Shown: positions 1 through 6,665 of the stretch, one piece after another
How positions within the stretch are numbered: the stretch's first letter is position 1
Layout of the letters: each line of letters starts with the position of its first letter
Source of the DNA: Candidatus Atribacteria bacterium
GTDB lineage: Bacteria > Atribacterota > Phoenicimicrobiia > Phoenicimicrobiales > Stramentimicrobiaceae
NCBI GenBank assembly: GCA_016934875.1
Contig: JAFGSC010000314.1
Span: 1 to 7,262, forward strand
DNA: 7,262 nucleotides
Reading direction: 5' to 3'
Notes under the pieces: model-generated
The model's database searches: none
What the model saw: only the letters and a program-made list of their open reading frames with translations
Told to the model about the DNA's origin: nothing
Position numbers and translations under genes: made by a program

Positions 1-11
1 ATCAAAGATTC

Positions 12-28
12 CCTCGCCAATGGCGAGG
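12..28. repeat. Short perfect hairpin at the left edge
   Basis: A 7-bp perfect inverted repeat (cctcgcc / ggcgagg) is separated by 3 nt. It is GC-rich in an AT-rich setting. It could be the stem of a terminator for a gene upstream of the window, but no T-run follows on the + strand, so the function is open. Confidence 0.5.
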
Positions 29-49
29 ACAAACAACAATTCCTTAGTT

Positions 50-131
50 GATGGGCTGCTGTTTGAGCAAAGTCGGAGCGGTATCGGAGACGGTGCGAGC
101 CTGCCTCGACGTCAGACAGGTTCAGCCCATC
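50..131. repeat. Inverted repeat enclosing GC-rich intergenic sequence
   Basis: The 8-bp arms gatgggct (50-57) and agcccatc (124-131) enclose about 66 nt of unusually GC-rich sequence. From general familiarity, this resembles a common Bacteroidota intergenic repeat that ends in a run of T and a gttcc...ggaac hairpin, as it does here. The open frame across 20-220 is read as a by-product of this non-coding repeat. Confidence 0.5.
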
Positions 132-143
132 AGGCATTTTTTG

Positions 144-173
144 GTTCCTTTTTTTTGCCGGAAAAAAAGGAAC
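144..173. terminator. Long hairpin, terminator-like
   Basis: A perfect 12-bp stem (144-155 with 162-173) has a 6-nt loop. The arms are gttcc followed by seven T, and seven A followed by ggaac. A run of six T lies just before the stem and an A-rich stretch just after it. This is not a classical factor-independent terminator layout on either strand. Such hairpins are nonetheless frequent at gene ends in Bacteroidota, so termination of a gene outside the window is the likeliest role. Confidence 0.5.
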
Positions 174-325
174 AAGAAAAAAGAAACTGCCACGAGACTT
201 ACTCAACCATAGCCCGATGATTATAATACAAAAAAATTAGAGGTAGGGATTACACTTTGTGGTCATGATTCATATTAAGTCCAAAGACTTTTTGTTTGAT
301 CCCATATCTTCCTGCAAGGTAAAAT

Positions 326-347
326 AAGTAAACGATTTTGTTTACTT
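326..347. promoter_or_regulatory. Inverted repeat upstream of the toxin-antitoxin operon, probable operator
   Basis: Perfect 8-bp arms aagtaaac (326-333) and gtttactt (340-347) flank a 6-nt spacer. The site lies 24 nt upstream of the GTG start of the helix-turn-helix antitoxin gene. HigA-type antitoxins commonly bind palindromes in their own promoter, so autoregulation is a reasonable inference. I could not place a convincing Bacteroidota -7/-33 promoter (TAnnTTTG with TTG) around it. Confidence 0.55.
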
Positions 348-371
348 TTTATTTGTTTTTATCTATCTTTA

Positions 372-896
372 GTGAAAATTTATAATATGCTGCCTAAACT
401 AGATAAAATAATGGGCATTCACCCGGGTTATATTCTAAACAGAGAATTAAAAAGCAGGGGAATTAAAAGTAGTGAATTAGCTTCCTCTATTAATGAGCAC
501 AAACAGACTATCAGTGCCATCCTGAATAAAAAGAGAAAAATTACTCCTTCACTTTCGATTAAGCTCTCAAAGAAGTTTAATGTTGCACAAGATTACTTTA
601 TGCTTTTACAGGCAAGTTATGACGTGAATACTTTTGCTACTAAAAGTTCGGCAAGAAAGAAGCCCAACCTTGCTGAATTCAGACAGGTCCTTTTTTGGGA
701 TACAAACATAAATCAAATTGATTGGGAAAAGCAACAACGAGCGATAATTAAACGCGTTTTGGAAAGAGGGAATAGCCAGGAGATTACTGAGCTAATTAAT
801 TTTTACGGGAGGCAAGTGATATCCGCCGAAATAAAAATTATCGGAAACAGTAGATTACCGTCTTTTAAGAAAAGCATCAGCGACTATAATCTGTAA
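372..896 (+). CDS. HigA-like helix-turn-helix antitoxin with a DUF6922-like C-terminal domain
   Basis: Predicted antitoxin and DNA-binding autorepressor of the operon it starts. Residues about 15-80 form an XRE/Cro-type helix-turn-helix of the HigA kind. They begin with GIHPGYIL, continue through the SSELASSINEHKQTISAIL helices, and include the RKITPSLSIKLSKKF segment. Residues about 104-150 (RQVLFWDTNINQIDWEKQ..IIKRVLERG..QEITELINFYG) resemble the DUF6922 segment often encoded beside nucleotidyltransferase toxins in Bacteroidota. The gene ends 6 nt before the AbiEii-type toxin gene, supporting a two-gene operon. A palindrome upstream is a likely operator. The start is uncertain: GTG at 372 is the longest option, while ATG at 387 and at 411 (MGIHPG, close to the usual HigA start) are plausible. 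The DUF6922 assignment is from memory of the family pattern, not a profile search. Confidence 0.8.
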   Translation: MKIYNMLPKLDKIMGIHPGYILNRELKSRGIKSSELASSINEHKQTISAILNKKRKITPSLSIKLSKKFNVAQDYFMLLQASYDVNTFATKSSARKKPNLAEFRQVLFWDTNINQIDWEKQQRAIIKRVLERGNSQEITELINFYGRQVISAEIKIIGNSRLPSFKKSISDYNL

Positions 897-902
897 ATTA
901 TT

Positions 903-1544
903 ATGCAACTATATTTAAGTTCTGTTTCAAATCTGTTGTGGAAATCATTAATTGAACTTATGAAATTAAAAGAGCTTGAAAACTTTCGTTTGGTTGGTGG
1001 AACGAATTTAAGCCTTCAATTGGGACATAGAGAATCTGTAGACATTGATATGTATACTGATGCGGAATATGGGAGCATTGATTTTCTTAAAATAGAGGAG
1101 GTTCTTCGGGAGAAATTCTCTTATATTGATTCGTTGTCAATTGATATTATTGGAATGGGGAAATCGTTTTTTATTGGAAATGAAGCCCCTGATTTAGTTA
1201 AATTGGATTTGTTTTATACAGATAATTTTGTTTTTCCATTAATTGAAGTTAAAGGAGTTAGATTCGCCAGCATTGAAGAGATTGCCGCAATGAAGTTGGA
1301 TGTTATAGGTAGAGGAGGACGAAAAAAAGATTTCTGGGACTTTCATGAATTATTGGGAAAGTTCTCACTTAACGAGATGATTGATTTCTATATCAAGCGA
1401 TATCCTTACAATTTGAACAGAGAAGAGATTATTAGGGGACTAACGAACTTTGAAAAGGCTGAATATGAATTTACTCCGATTTGCTTTAAAGATAAAGTTT
1501 GGGAAATTATTAAATTGGACATAGAAGAATTAGTTAAAAACTGA
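903..1544 (+). CDS. AbiEii/AbiGii-family nucleotidyltransferase toxin
   Basis: Predicted toxin of a toxin-antitoxin pair that may also act in phage abortive infection. AbiEii-family proteins (MNT-like fold) transfer nucleotides onto cellular targets, in studied members the tRNA acceptor end. The signature is visible: residues 30-52 read LVGGTNLSLQLGHRESVDIDMYT, giving the GGT turn and the D47-x-D49 metal pair. A further acidic strand is KLDLFYT (D102). The region 120-151 (RFASIEEIAAMKLDVIGRGGRKKDFWDFHELL) matches the conserved K/D-rich helices of the family. At 213 residues it is about usual length and looks intact. The ATG lies 6 nt after the antitoxin stop codon, so the two are probably co-transcribed. 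The target and its own activity cannot be read from sequence. Confidence 0.88.
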   Translation: MQLYLSSVSNLLWKSLIELMKLKELENFRLVGGTNLSLQLGHRESVDIDMYTDAEYGSIDFLKIEEVLREKFSYIDSLSIDIIGMGKSFFIGNEAPDLVKLDLFYTDNFVFPLIEVKGVRFASIEEIAAMKLDVIGRGGRKKDFWDFHELLGKFSLNEMIDFYIKRYPYNLNREEIIRGLTNFEKAEYEFTPICFKDKVWEIIKLDIEELVKN

Positions 1545-1554
1545 AAGTCGAATA

Positions 1555-1568
1555 CCTAAAAATTTAGG
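1555..1568. repeat. Short inverted repeat just after the toxin gene
   Basis: The arms cctaaa and tttagg are separated by two A, starting 10 nt after the toxin stop codon. No T-run follows, so it is a poor intrinsic terminator. It could be a protein-binding palindrome or part of the flank of repeat copy A. Confidence 0.35.
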
Positions 1569-1598
1569 ACTTAAGGCATAATTGAGCCATAAAATGAT

Positions 1599-1895
1599 GC
1601 GGTAAGCCCGAGAAAATAAAGACTTAAACCCGGCTGGTTAAATATGGGTACCCCCTCTACAGAACAAGTTCTTTTTTTACCTTATTCGTGATATTTGTAT
1701 AATTCGTGCCTGCAATTTATTGTTAACAGGAAAAAAAATGTAAATTGTGCTGTTTTTAACGCAACAGGACAATGTTTTTCAATTGCCCGGAAGACAATAA
1801 AGGAATAAAGCACTATGTTAGTCGCTTATTCATCTGATATAGCAAGGTAAGCGAAATTTGGGTTTGTATATTGAATAGTTAGACATTAAAAAAAA
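1599..1895. repeat. Structured intergenic repeat, copy A
   Basis: This is the longest of three copies. The part 1708-1880 aligns without gaps to 4787-4959 (copy B); in the first 159 bases I count about 20 differences by eye. The part 1599 to about 1790 runs collinear with 6908 to about 7097 (copy C) with only a 2-nt net length change, though the identity is lower. The core hairpin pairs 1744-1752 with 1765-1773 and has one mismatch. It fills most of the gene-free stretch between the toxin gene and the broken membrane gene; nothing coding is seen. A KpnI-like palindrome (gggtaccc) is at 1646-1653. Function unknown. Confidence 0.85.
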
Positions 1896-2184
1896 ACATT
1901 AGCCTGATTGATAAGAATGGAAATTAAAGATTAATTATAATGGGGATAAATATTTGTTTTTATTTCCAGTGCGAAACATGGTTGATGAACAAGAGATAAA
2001 AGAAAGACCAAGATGATTATAAAATGGTTTTTAAAATTTCTTTCATGGTACATTTTCATGTGGATTGCAATAATTCCGGTGGGGTGGTATTTTATTGGAT
2101 ATTATAAGGCAAATTTCGAATTGGTACAAATTTTATCTTTGTTAATTCCCGGACTAATCATCATTGGAATCATTTTAAGTCATA

Positions 2185-2194
2185 GTTTCAGATT
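2185..2194. repeat. Target-site duplication, left copy
   Basis: The 10-bp sequence gtttcagatt directly abuts the left end of the inserted element and recurs exactly at its right end (2339-2348). This is the expected footprint of transposition. Confidence 0.9.
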
Positions 2195-2338
2195 CAATGT
2201 CGTTTAATTAAGAGAATGATCTTACTATTTTTATTTTCTTTGTGATACCTTTGTGCCTTAGAGACTTTGTGGCTATGGTTTTTATGCCACCAAAACACAA
2301 AGTCACAAAGTTTCTCAAAACTTAATTAAACGACATTG
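2195..2338. mobile_element. 144-bp MITE with perfect 18-bp terminal inverted repeats
   Basis: The ends caatgtcgtttaattaag (2195-2212) and its exact reverse complement (2321-2338) form perfect 18-bp terminal inverted repeats. Exact 10-bp direct repeats flank them with no extra base. There is no room for a transposase, so this is a miniature element mobilised in trans. The interior has three ctttgtg units (2238-2244, 2249-2255, 2265-2271) facing two cacaaag units (2296-2302, 2304-2310), with a 9-bp perfect stem (2263-2271 / 2296-2304) and a nested gtggc/gccac stem. The interior resembles the ctttgtg...cacaaag palindromes scattered through Bacteroidota genomes. A 10-bp duplication would suit an IS4-like or IS1-like transposase, but that is an inference. 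Confidence 0.92.
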
Positions 2339-2348
2339 GTTTCAGATT
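2339..2348. repeat. Target-site duplication, right copy
   Basis: This is an exact second copy of gtttcagatt, starting at the base after the right terminal inverted repeat. Reading from here in the frame of the broken gene continues open for 42 more codons. Confidence 0.9.
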
Positions 2349-2520
2349 ATTCATTTGGAAACAACTGAAATTTATTTATGATTTACTTGAACAAATAGAA
2401 AAAAACTTAGAAAAAAGAAGAATTAATAGGTTAAGGGGGAAGGATTACGTTTATATAAAGAAAAAAAATGCCTAATATTGTTTATAAAACATTGTTTTTT
2501 AAGTGGTTAATTCATTATAT

Positions 2521-2586
2521 CCTCACCGAGTCGGCGTTTGTAATGAGGGATGGGTATGAAGCCCGAACCCACCAATGATTCATACC
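2521..2586. repeat. Two adjacent hairpins upstream of the GNAT gene
   Basis: The first hairpin pairs cctca (2521-2525) with tgagg (2544-2548) and contains an inner ccga/tcgg. The second pairs ggtatgaa (2553-2560) with ttcatacc (2579-2586), 8 bp perfect. Both are more GC-rich than their surroundings. They lie between the remnant of the broken gene and the start of the 704-residue protein, in a leader of 177 nt that otherwise shows nothing. They could be a degenerate intergenic repeat or a structured 5' leader. Confidence 0.5.
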
Positions 2587-2652
2587 ACGGGAACGTCAGG
2601 TGTATGATTTAAATTTTGAACATTCGTTAAAAAAAGAGAATCCTGTTAAATT

Positions 2653-4767
2653 ATGTCTCCAATAAAATATGATACTACCGCGATGAAATTGATTCTTGAT
2701 TTAGAATCATATAATGTAAACAAGTATTATACAGATCAATTTAAGAAGATTTATACAAATGGGTTTCCTGATAAAAATGAAAGGGAAGACTTTATTCGCA
2801 TTAAAAAAAGGGTAATTGGAGAAAAAGAGCTTTCCGAACCACACTCAATAATAGTTTTGAGTATTAATGAACAATTATCAGAAGTCAATGGAGGGCTCAT
2901 TGCTGATTGGTATGCTGATAGCAAATGTATTCATTTAACCTACCTGGTTGTAGATGTTAAATATAAAAAAAGAGGATTCGCTAAAAGTCTGATAAGTGAA
3001 GGTGTTATTATGATTAAGGATTGGATTGAAAACACAAAAAAAATAGAAATCAGAAATGTTTTTTTTGAGTCAAACAATCCCGAAAAGACAATTAAGGATA
3101 ATTTTGACCCTGCAGAACGTTTGGAAATATTCTCACATCTGGGCGCAAAATGGATTGACCTCCCCTATATACAGCCTGCTTTAGACTCAACAAAAAAAGA
3201 GGTAGACAATTTATTATTATTATCGTTTCCCCAATTTAATGCCAAAGGTGACAAAATTCCTGAAGTTGAAATTGCAGCATTCCTCAAAGACCTATATCAA
3301 AGTTTGGGAGCATTTAATGACAACGCTTCTCTTATAGAGATGCAAAAATATTTAAAAAGCAGAAAGAATGCAGATGGTGATATAGTATTAAAACCTATTC
3401 CAGAATGTGTTCATTATAAATTTTATAAGGCTTCAGTTACATGGCATTTTATTCAGAAAAATTCATTTAAAATAAATCCATCCTTCATTAATGATTTTTC
3501 TTCCTTTGAAAAAGATTTGTTGAATTTTCAAAATCAAAAGAAACCACCGTTCAATAGTTATTATATTGAACCACTTTTAGAAGCTATAATAATCTTACCG
3601 GGGACATATTCCTATACTTCTGAGGGACGGGTCCATAGTAAAACAACAAAAGCAAACAGGATTGACTTGGCGGTAAACCTGGCAATAAGTTATACAAAAA
3701 TTCATAATTCGGATAGTATTATCTGGCATCTAACATTTTCACCTGTAATTAATCAATTTTTTACAGAACTTGATCTTATAAAACTTTCAGCTTTATTTAG
3801 TAGTTCTCAGGAAAATTCGACAATAAAAGATGAAATACAAATCACAATACCTCAAAAGAATATAATAAAAATTAGTCCACTTGATTTAATTGCTCAATTA
3901 GGTTTATGTGAAAATGATATTCATTTAGAAAATTTGGGTGCGGGAATTGTTCAAATTGAAATGTTAAATTTGGAGCTATTTCAAAATTTTAGTACCGAAG
4001 ATTTTTTTAAATCATTTAGGAATAAAAAAAACTCAATAATAAAGGATAATTCTGTTAAGCATTTTTCAAAAGCACTTTGTGGTATAATATTAGGAATATT
4101 CGATTTTAACAGAATGAATGATGAAGAAATATTCGATACTATTCAACCAATTGTTGAGTCAGATTCTTTATTTATAATTTTATGCAGAGGATCTTTATTG
4201 AAAATATCGCACAATGACGAAATCATGGAATCTGTTTCAAATACAATTGTTATAAGCCCTTACCTCCTTCTCCCAAGCATGGTACTGGCATTTAATGAAA
4301 ATTTATTAATTGAAGCCAGGATGATAATTGATAATTCATTGAATCAGGGCAGAAAAATCAAATTACATGAAGTGAATGTTTGCCAAAGCAAAGTGCGAAA
4401 CATAATAAATCAAAAATATCTCGCAGACATTTTTTATTACTCAACTGAAAAAGAAATTATTAAATATGGAAATTGTCAAAGGGGAATTGATCAAATATAT
4501 TTGAATATTCAGCATAAACTTTTAGATTTAAGTGAGTTAATTAATATAAAGAAAGAGGAAAGATCTAATTTCTCCAATGCATTCCTCAATGCTTTTTTGT
4601 CTTTTATTGCCATGGTTCAATTAAATAGTTTATTTACTGAATGGGTTTTTTTTAAGTCTCATTCTTACATTTTTTATTTAGTTGAATCTTTAATCTCAAT
4701 TGCATTATTTTTTCTTATTCGGGCAAAAAGTGTTATTATTTTTAAATCTAAAAGAAAACGTAAATAG
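2653..4767 (+). CDS. GNAT-like acetyltransferase fused to a long region with two C-terminal membrane helices
   Basis: Residues about 60-195 look like a GNAT N-acetyltransferase. IHLTYLVVDVKYKKRGFAKSLI (93-114) matches motif A, with the acetyl-CoA loop KKRGFA. The segment DPAERLEIFSHLGAKWIDLPYIQPAL (152-177) resembles the C-terminal part of GNAT domains. Residues about 250-540 are unrecognised; I see strand-rich patches such as SIIWHLTFSP (355-364). Residues about 540-640 are mostly helical and charged, followed by two membrane helices (about 641-661 and 672-690) and a basic tail KSKRKRK. Long helices plus two terminal helices recall the layout of CorA-type channels, but the GMN signature is absent, so this is only a topology analogy. 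The N-terminus is probably cytoplasmic, bound to the inner membrane by its C-terminus. Substrate unknown. ATG start; no Shine-Dalgarno, A-rich leader. Confidence 0.72.
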   Translation: MSPIKYDTTAMKLILDLESYNVNKYYTDQFKKIYTNGFPDKNEREDFIRIKKRVIGEKELSEPHSIIVLSINEQLSEVNGGLIADWYADSKCIHLTYLVVDVKYKKRGFAKSLISEGVIMIKDWIENTKKIEIRNVFFESNNPEKTIKDNFDPAERLEIFSHLGAKWIDLPYIQPALDSTKKEVDNLLLLSFPQFNAKGDKIPEVEIAAFLKDLYQSLGAFNDNASLIEMQKYLKSRKNADGDIVLKPIPECVHYKFYKASVTWHFIQKNSFKINPSFINDFSSFEKDLLNFQNQKKPPFNSYYIEPLLEAIIILPGTYSYTSEGRVHSKTTKANRIDLAVNLAISYTKIHNSDSIIWHLTFSPVINQFFTELDLIKLSALFSSSQENSTIKDEIQITIPQKNIIKISPLDLIAQLGLCENDIHLENLGAGIVQIEMLNLELFQNFSTEDFFKSFRNKKNSIIKDNSVKHFSKALCGIILGIFDFNRMNDEEIFDTIQPIVESDSLFIILCRGSLLKISHNDEIMESVSNTIVISPYLLLPSMVLAFNENLLIEARMIIDNSLNQGRKIKLHEVNVCQSKVRNIINQKYLADIFYYSTEKEIIKYGNCQRGIDQIYLNIQHKLLDLSELINIKKEERSNFSNAFLNAFLSFIAMVQLNSLFTEWVFFKSHSYIFYLVESLISIALFFLIRAKSVIIFKSKRKRK

Positions 4768-4786
4768 TACAAATAAAAAATTCTAT

Positions 4787-4976
4787 GTCTGTAATTTATT
4801 GTTAACAGTAAAAAATTTGTAAATTGGGCTGTTTTTAACGCAGCAGCACAATGCTTTACAATTGTCCGGAAAACAATAAAGGAATAAAGCACTCTATTAG
4901 TCGCTTATTCATCCGATATAGCGGGGTAAATGGAATTTGGGTTTGGAAATTACCAAGTTGAAGCAAATATTAAAAA
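4787..4976. repeat. Structured intergenic repeat, copy B
   Basis: This copy begins 20 nt after the stop of the GNAT-membrane gene and ends at the start of the SprA-like gene, so it makes up almost the whole intergenic space. It aligns without gaps to copy A from 4787 to 4959. Its core 4810-4853 differs from copy C (7038-7081) at only 2 of 44 positions. The inner stem pairs 4823-4831 with 4844-4852 with one mismatch. An outer perfect 9-bp stem pairs tttattgtt (4795-4803) with aacaataaa (4872-4880). It lacks the upstream half present in A and C. Because the next gene starts right after it, it may also supply that gene's leader or promoter. Confidence 0.85.
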
Positions 4977-4982
4977 AACTAT

Positions 4983-5774
4983 ATGCAGAAAGTTTACATA
5001 ATAATTATTTCATTACTGGTATTTTCCTGTAAAAAAGATAAGGAAGAAATGTATAACCCTGCGTTGGGAGAATGGGTTATTTATCCCGAAACGCTTTATG
5101 ATTCATCGCCGTTTTTGGAAACAAGGAATACGATAGTATCATTTGATACGATAAGTCTTTTAATAGATGGAGATATTGTTCCTGAACCTTCTCATCAGAG
5201 TCATGTAACATTTGTGAATTCCAACAACCTGTTTACTAAATCACATCATGTATTGGCATTATCAGTAGATAGCCTTCCGGATGGAGCTTACAAGATGGTA
5301 TATGAATCATGTGATATTGATTTTACAAAGATCACTTCATTAACGCTCAGCATACATTGTGAATTCTTTGACTCTGAAAAACCAATTAAAGACAATGATA
5401 TATCAGTTCTAATCAGATTGTGTAGTGATGCCGATATGTTTGATAATTATTTTGAGATAGAACGTCCTGTTTTGATTTCTCAGAATCCTGGTTCACAATT
5501 ATCGGAACAATGGCCAGATGGGAACTATATTAATAAATTGGTCGCAGACCTGAAATCACTTGCTGAAAGGCGTGATCAATATATTAATGATAATAATATC
5601 AATGAGAATATTATATATCTTGAACAAGACAACGGACTAATACAAAGGATAAAAGGCAATCCGGATCTTTCTAAAATATCTTCTATTTGCATTGGAATAA
5701 GGAATCCGGGAAATTATCCATCAATAGGTGTTAACGACGGATTGAATAAATCCGTTAAGGTTTGGATATATTAA
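4983..5774 (+). CDS. Lipoprotein resembling an internal segment of SprA
   Basis: The N-terminus is a lipoprotein signal: a hydrophobic stretch (residues 4-15) ending in the lipobox VFSC with C16 as the predicted lipidated residue, then a charged KKDKEE. The mature part matches, by pattern recall, the extracytoplasmic segments of SprA/Sov, the giant outer-membrane translocon of the type 9 secretion and gliding system. Examples are NPALGEWVIYPE (25-36), the LALSVDSLPDGAYKMVY block (91-107), NDISVLIRLCSD..DNYFEIERPV (138-163), the WP.....LVADLKSL helix (177-193) and IKGNPDLSKISSICIGIRNPG (223-243). SprA proteins run to about 2,400 residues; this one has 263 and stops at KVWIY, where SprA normally continues into an NELRL motif. 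It may be a stand-alone module or a relic given a new signal peptide. Role unknown; membrane-anchored in the periplasm or on the surface. Confidence 0.75.
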   Translation: MQKVYIIIISLLVFSCKKDKEEMYNPALGEWVIYPETLYDSSPFLETRNTIVSFDTISLLIDGDIVPEPSHQSHVTFVNSNNLFTKSHHVLALSVDSLPDGAYKMVYESCDIDFTKITSLTLSIHCEFFDSEKPIKDNDISVLIRLCSDADMFDNYFEIERPVLISQNPGSQLSEQWPDGNYINKLVADLKSLAERRDQYINDNNINENIIYLEQDNGLIQRIKGNPDLSKISSICIGIRNPGNYPSIGVNDGLNKSVKVWIY

Positions 5775-5780
5775 AATACT

Positions 5781-5837
5781 GGTAAGAATAGATAAAATAA
5801 TACAACGATGGGCAAGGTTTTGCAAGCGTTTCTTACC
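5781..5837. repeat. Inverted repeat after the SprA-like gene
   Basis: The perfect 8-bp arms ggtaagaa (5781-5788) and ttcttacc (5830-5837) enclose 41 nt, starting 7 nt after the stop codon of the lipoprotein gene. It could fold as a 3' structure in the transcript. No T-run follows. Confidence 0.4.
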
Positions 5838-5846
5838 GCATCAGGT

Positions 5847-5866
5847 TTTGTATCGCGGGATACAAA
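5847..5866. repeat. Perfect hairpin between the lipoprotein and DUF3667 genes
   Basis: tttgtatc pairs with gatacaaa (8 bp) across a 4-nt loop gcgg. The hairpin is compact and likely to form, but it is followed by mixed sequence rather than T residues. It is best called a structured intergenic element. Together with the preceding inverted repeat it accounts for most of this 152-nt gap. Confidence 0.5.
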
Positions 5867-5926
5867 CGCAGCGCCGTATACATAATAAGTTCCACTTTAC
5901 CAATTAATTAACTAATACATAAACAA

Positions 5927-6652
5927 GTGAATATCTGTAAAAAATGCAATTGTGAATTTCAAAGTGATTATTGTCCTGATTGCGGACACCCCTCAAAAGT
6001 TGAAAGGATAAATGGTCGTTATGTCCTTACTGAGATTGCAAGTGTATTAAATTTCCAGAAAGGAATTTTCTACACGATAAAAGAATTGCTGATACGACCG
6101 GGGAAAAATATAAGCTTATTTATTTCTGAAGACAGAAAACGCCTTGTAAACCCGATTACGTTTATTCTGATCACCTCTTTGATATATACCATATTGGTTA
6201 AGATTTTTCATTTTGAAGATGGAGTCATAGATGGTGCAAAAGATGCTTTAGACAATTCAGGATATGCGACCCTTGCAATCTTAAAATGGGTACAGGGAAA
6301 TTATGGTTACGCAAATATTATTATGGCGATTTTTATTGCATTTTGGTTTAAAATATTTTTCAGGAAATATCCCTTTAACCTTTTTGAAATTTTAGTGCTC
6401 CTTTGCTTCATCATGGGTATTGAGATGTTAATCTATTCAGCATTTGGAGCTGTTCGTGGCTTGACCCATATTGATATAATGCAAGTTGGGGTATTAGCCG
6501 GGTTTATTTATGCTACATATGCTGCTGGACAATTCTTTGGAAAAAGAAAAATTGCAGACTATGTAAAAGCGCTGGTTTCATATCTGTTAGGAATGATTAC
6601 TTTCACAATTGTTTTACTTGTGACAGGAGTTTTAATTGATTTGAATAAATAA
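5927..6652 (+). CDS. DUF3667 zinc-ribbon membrane protein
   Basis: The N-terminus is a small zinc ribbon (C4-x2-C7 and C16-P-D-C19-G). It is followed by the hallmark DUF3667 segment RINGRYVLTEIASVLNFQKGIFYTIKELLIRPGKNISLFISEDRKRLVNPITFILITSLIYTI (residues about 27-88). About five membrane helices follow: 76-93, 127-145, 151-173, 183-203 and 213-236. The family is common in Bacteroidota and has no established function. The zinc ribbon plus membrane layout suggests an inner-membrane sensor or partner-binding protein, but this is inference. The start is GTG at 5927, just before the first ribbon cysteine pair; no in-frame ATG fits without losing the ribbon. The length, 241 residues, fits the family. 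A small membrane-peptide gene begins 13 nt after its stop codon and probably shares its transcript. Confidence 0.88.
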   Translation: MNICKKCNCEFQSDYCPDCGHPSKVERINGRYVLTEIASVLNFQKGIFYTIKELLIRPGKNISLFISEDRKRLVNPITFILITSLIYTILVKIFHFEDGVIDGAKDALDNSGYATLAILKWVQGNYGYANIIMAIFIAFWFKIFFRKYPFNLFEILVLLCFIMGIEMLIYSAFGAVRGLTHIDIMQVGVLAGFIYATYAAGQFFGKRKIADYVKALVSYLLGMITFTIVLLVTGVLIDLNK

Positions 6653-6665
6653 AAAACATTAAAAA

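Larger units (their letters stand above)
2013..2475 (+). pseudogene. Small membrane-protein gene interrupted by a MITE
   Basis: As it stands the frame 2013-2207 encodes 64 residues, the last four (FNVV) and the stop coming from the inserted element. Splicing out the element and one target duplicate (joining 2194 to 2349) gives an uninterrupted frame ending with TAA at 2473-2475, 102 residues in all. The N-terminal half has two hydrophobic helices (about residues 4-30 and 38-56). The restored half is amphipathic and very basic (LEQIEKNLEKRRINRLRGKD). This pattern suggests a small inner-membrane protein with a cytoplasmic tail; no family is recognised. The ATG overlaps the stop of a 12-codon reading frame (1978-2016, ATGA overlap), which might be a leader peptide or chance. 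The truncated form might still be made. Confidence 0.75.

Noticed and set aside
20..220. A 66-codon open frame on the + strand
   Set aside because: It runs across an inverted repeat, a T-run and a 12-bp hairpin typical of intergenic sequence. The predicted peptide (for example FFGSFFLPEKKEQ) is just the translation of the hairpin arms.
1655..1677. Possible intrinsic terminator (agaacaagttct followed by seven T)
   Set aside because: The stem is only 4 bp with a 4-nt loop (or 5 bp with an impossible 2-nt loop) and AT-rich. It is too weak to call, although the T-run makes it tempting.
1940..2016. Short reading frames upstream of the broken membrane gene, including a 12-codon frame overlapping its start by ATGA
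   Set aside because: They are too short and have no recognisable character. The ATGA overlap is suggestive of a leader peptide but could easily be chance, so it is only mentioned in the gene entry.
2653..4767. CorA magnesium transporter assignment for the C-terminal part of the GNAT fusion
   Set aside because: The helix layout is similar but the GMN signature between the two membrane helices is missing. I see no sequence identity strong enough to name the family.
4674..4892. A 72-codon open frame on the - strand
   Set aside because: It overlaps the end of the 704-residue gene in antisense and runs into repeat copy B. It has no separate support and is probably a shadow of AT-rich coding sequence.
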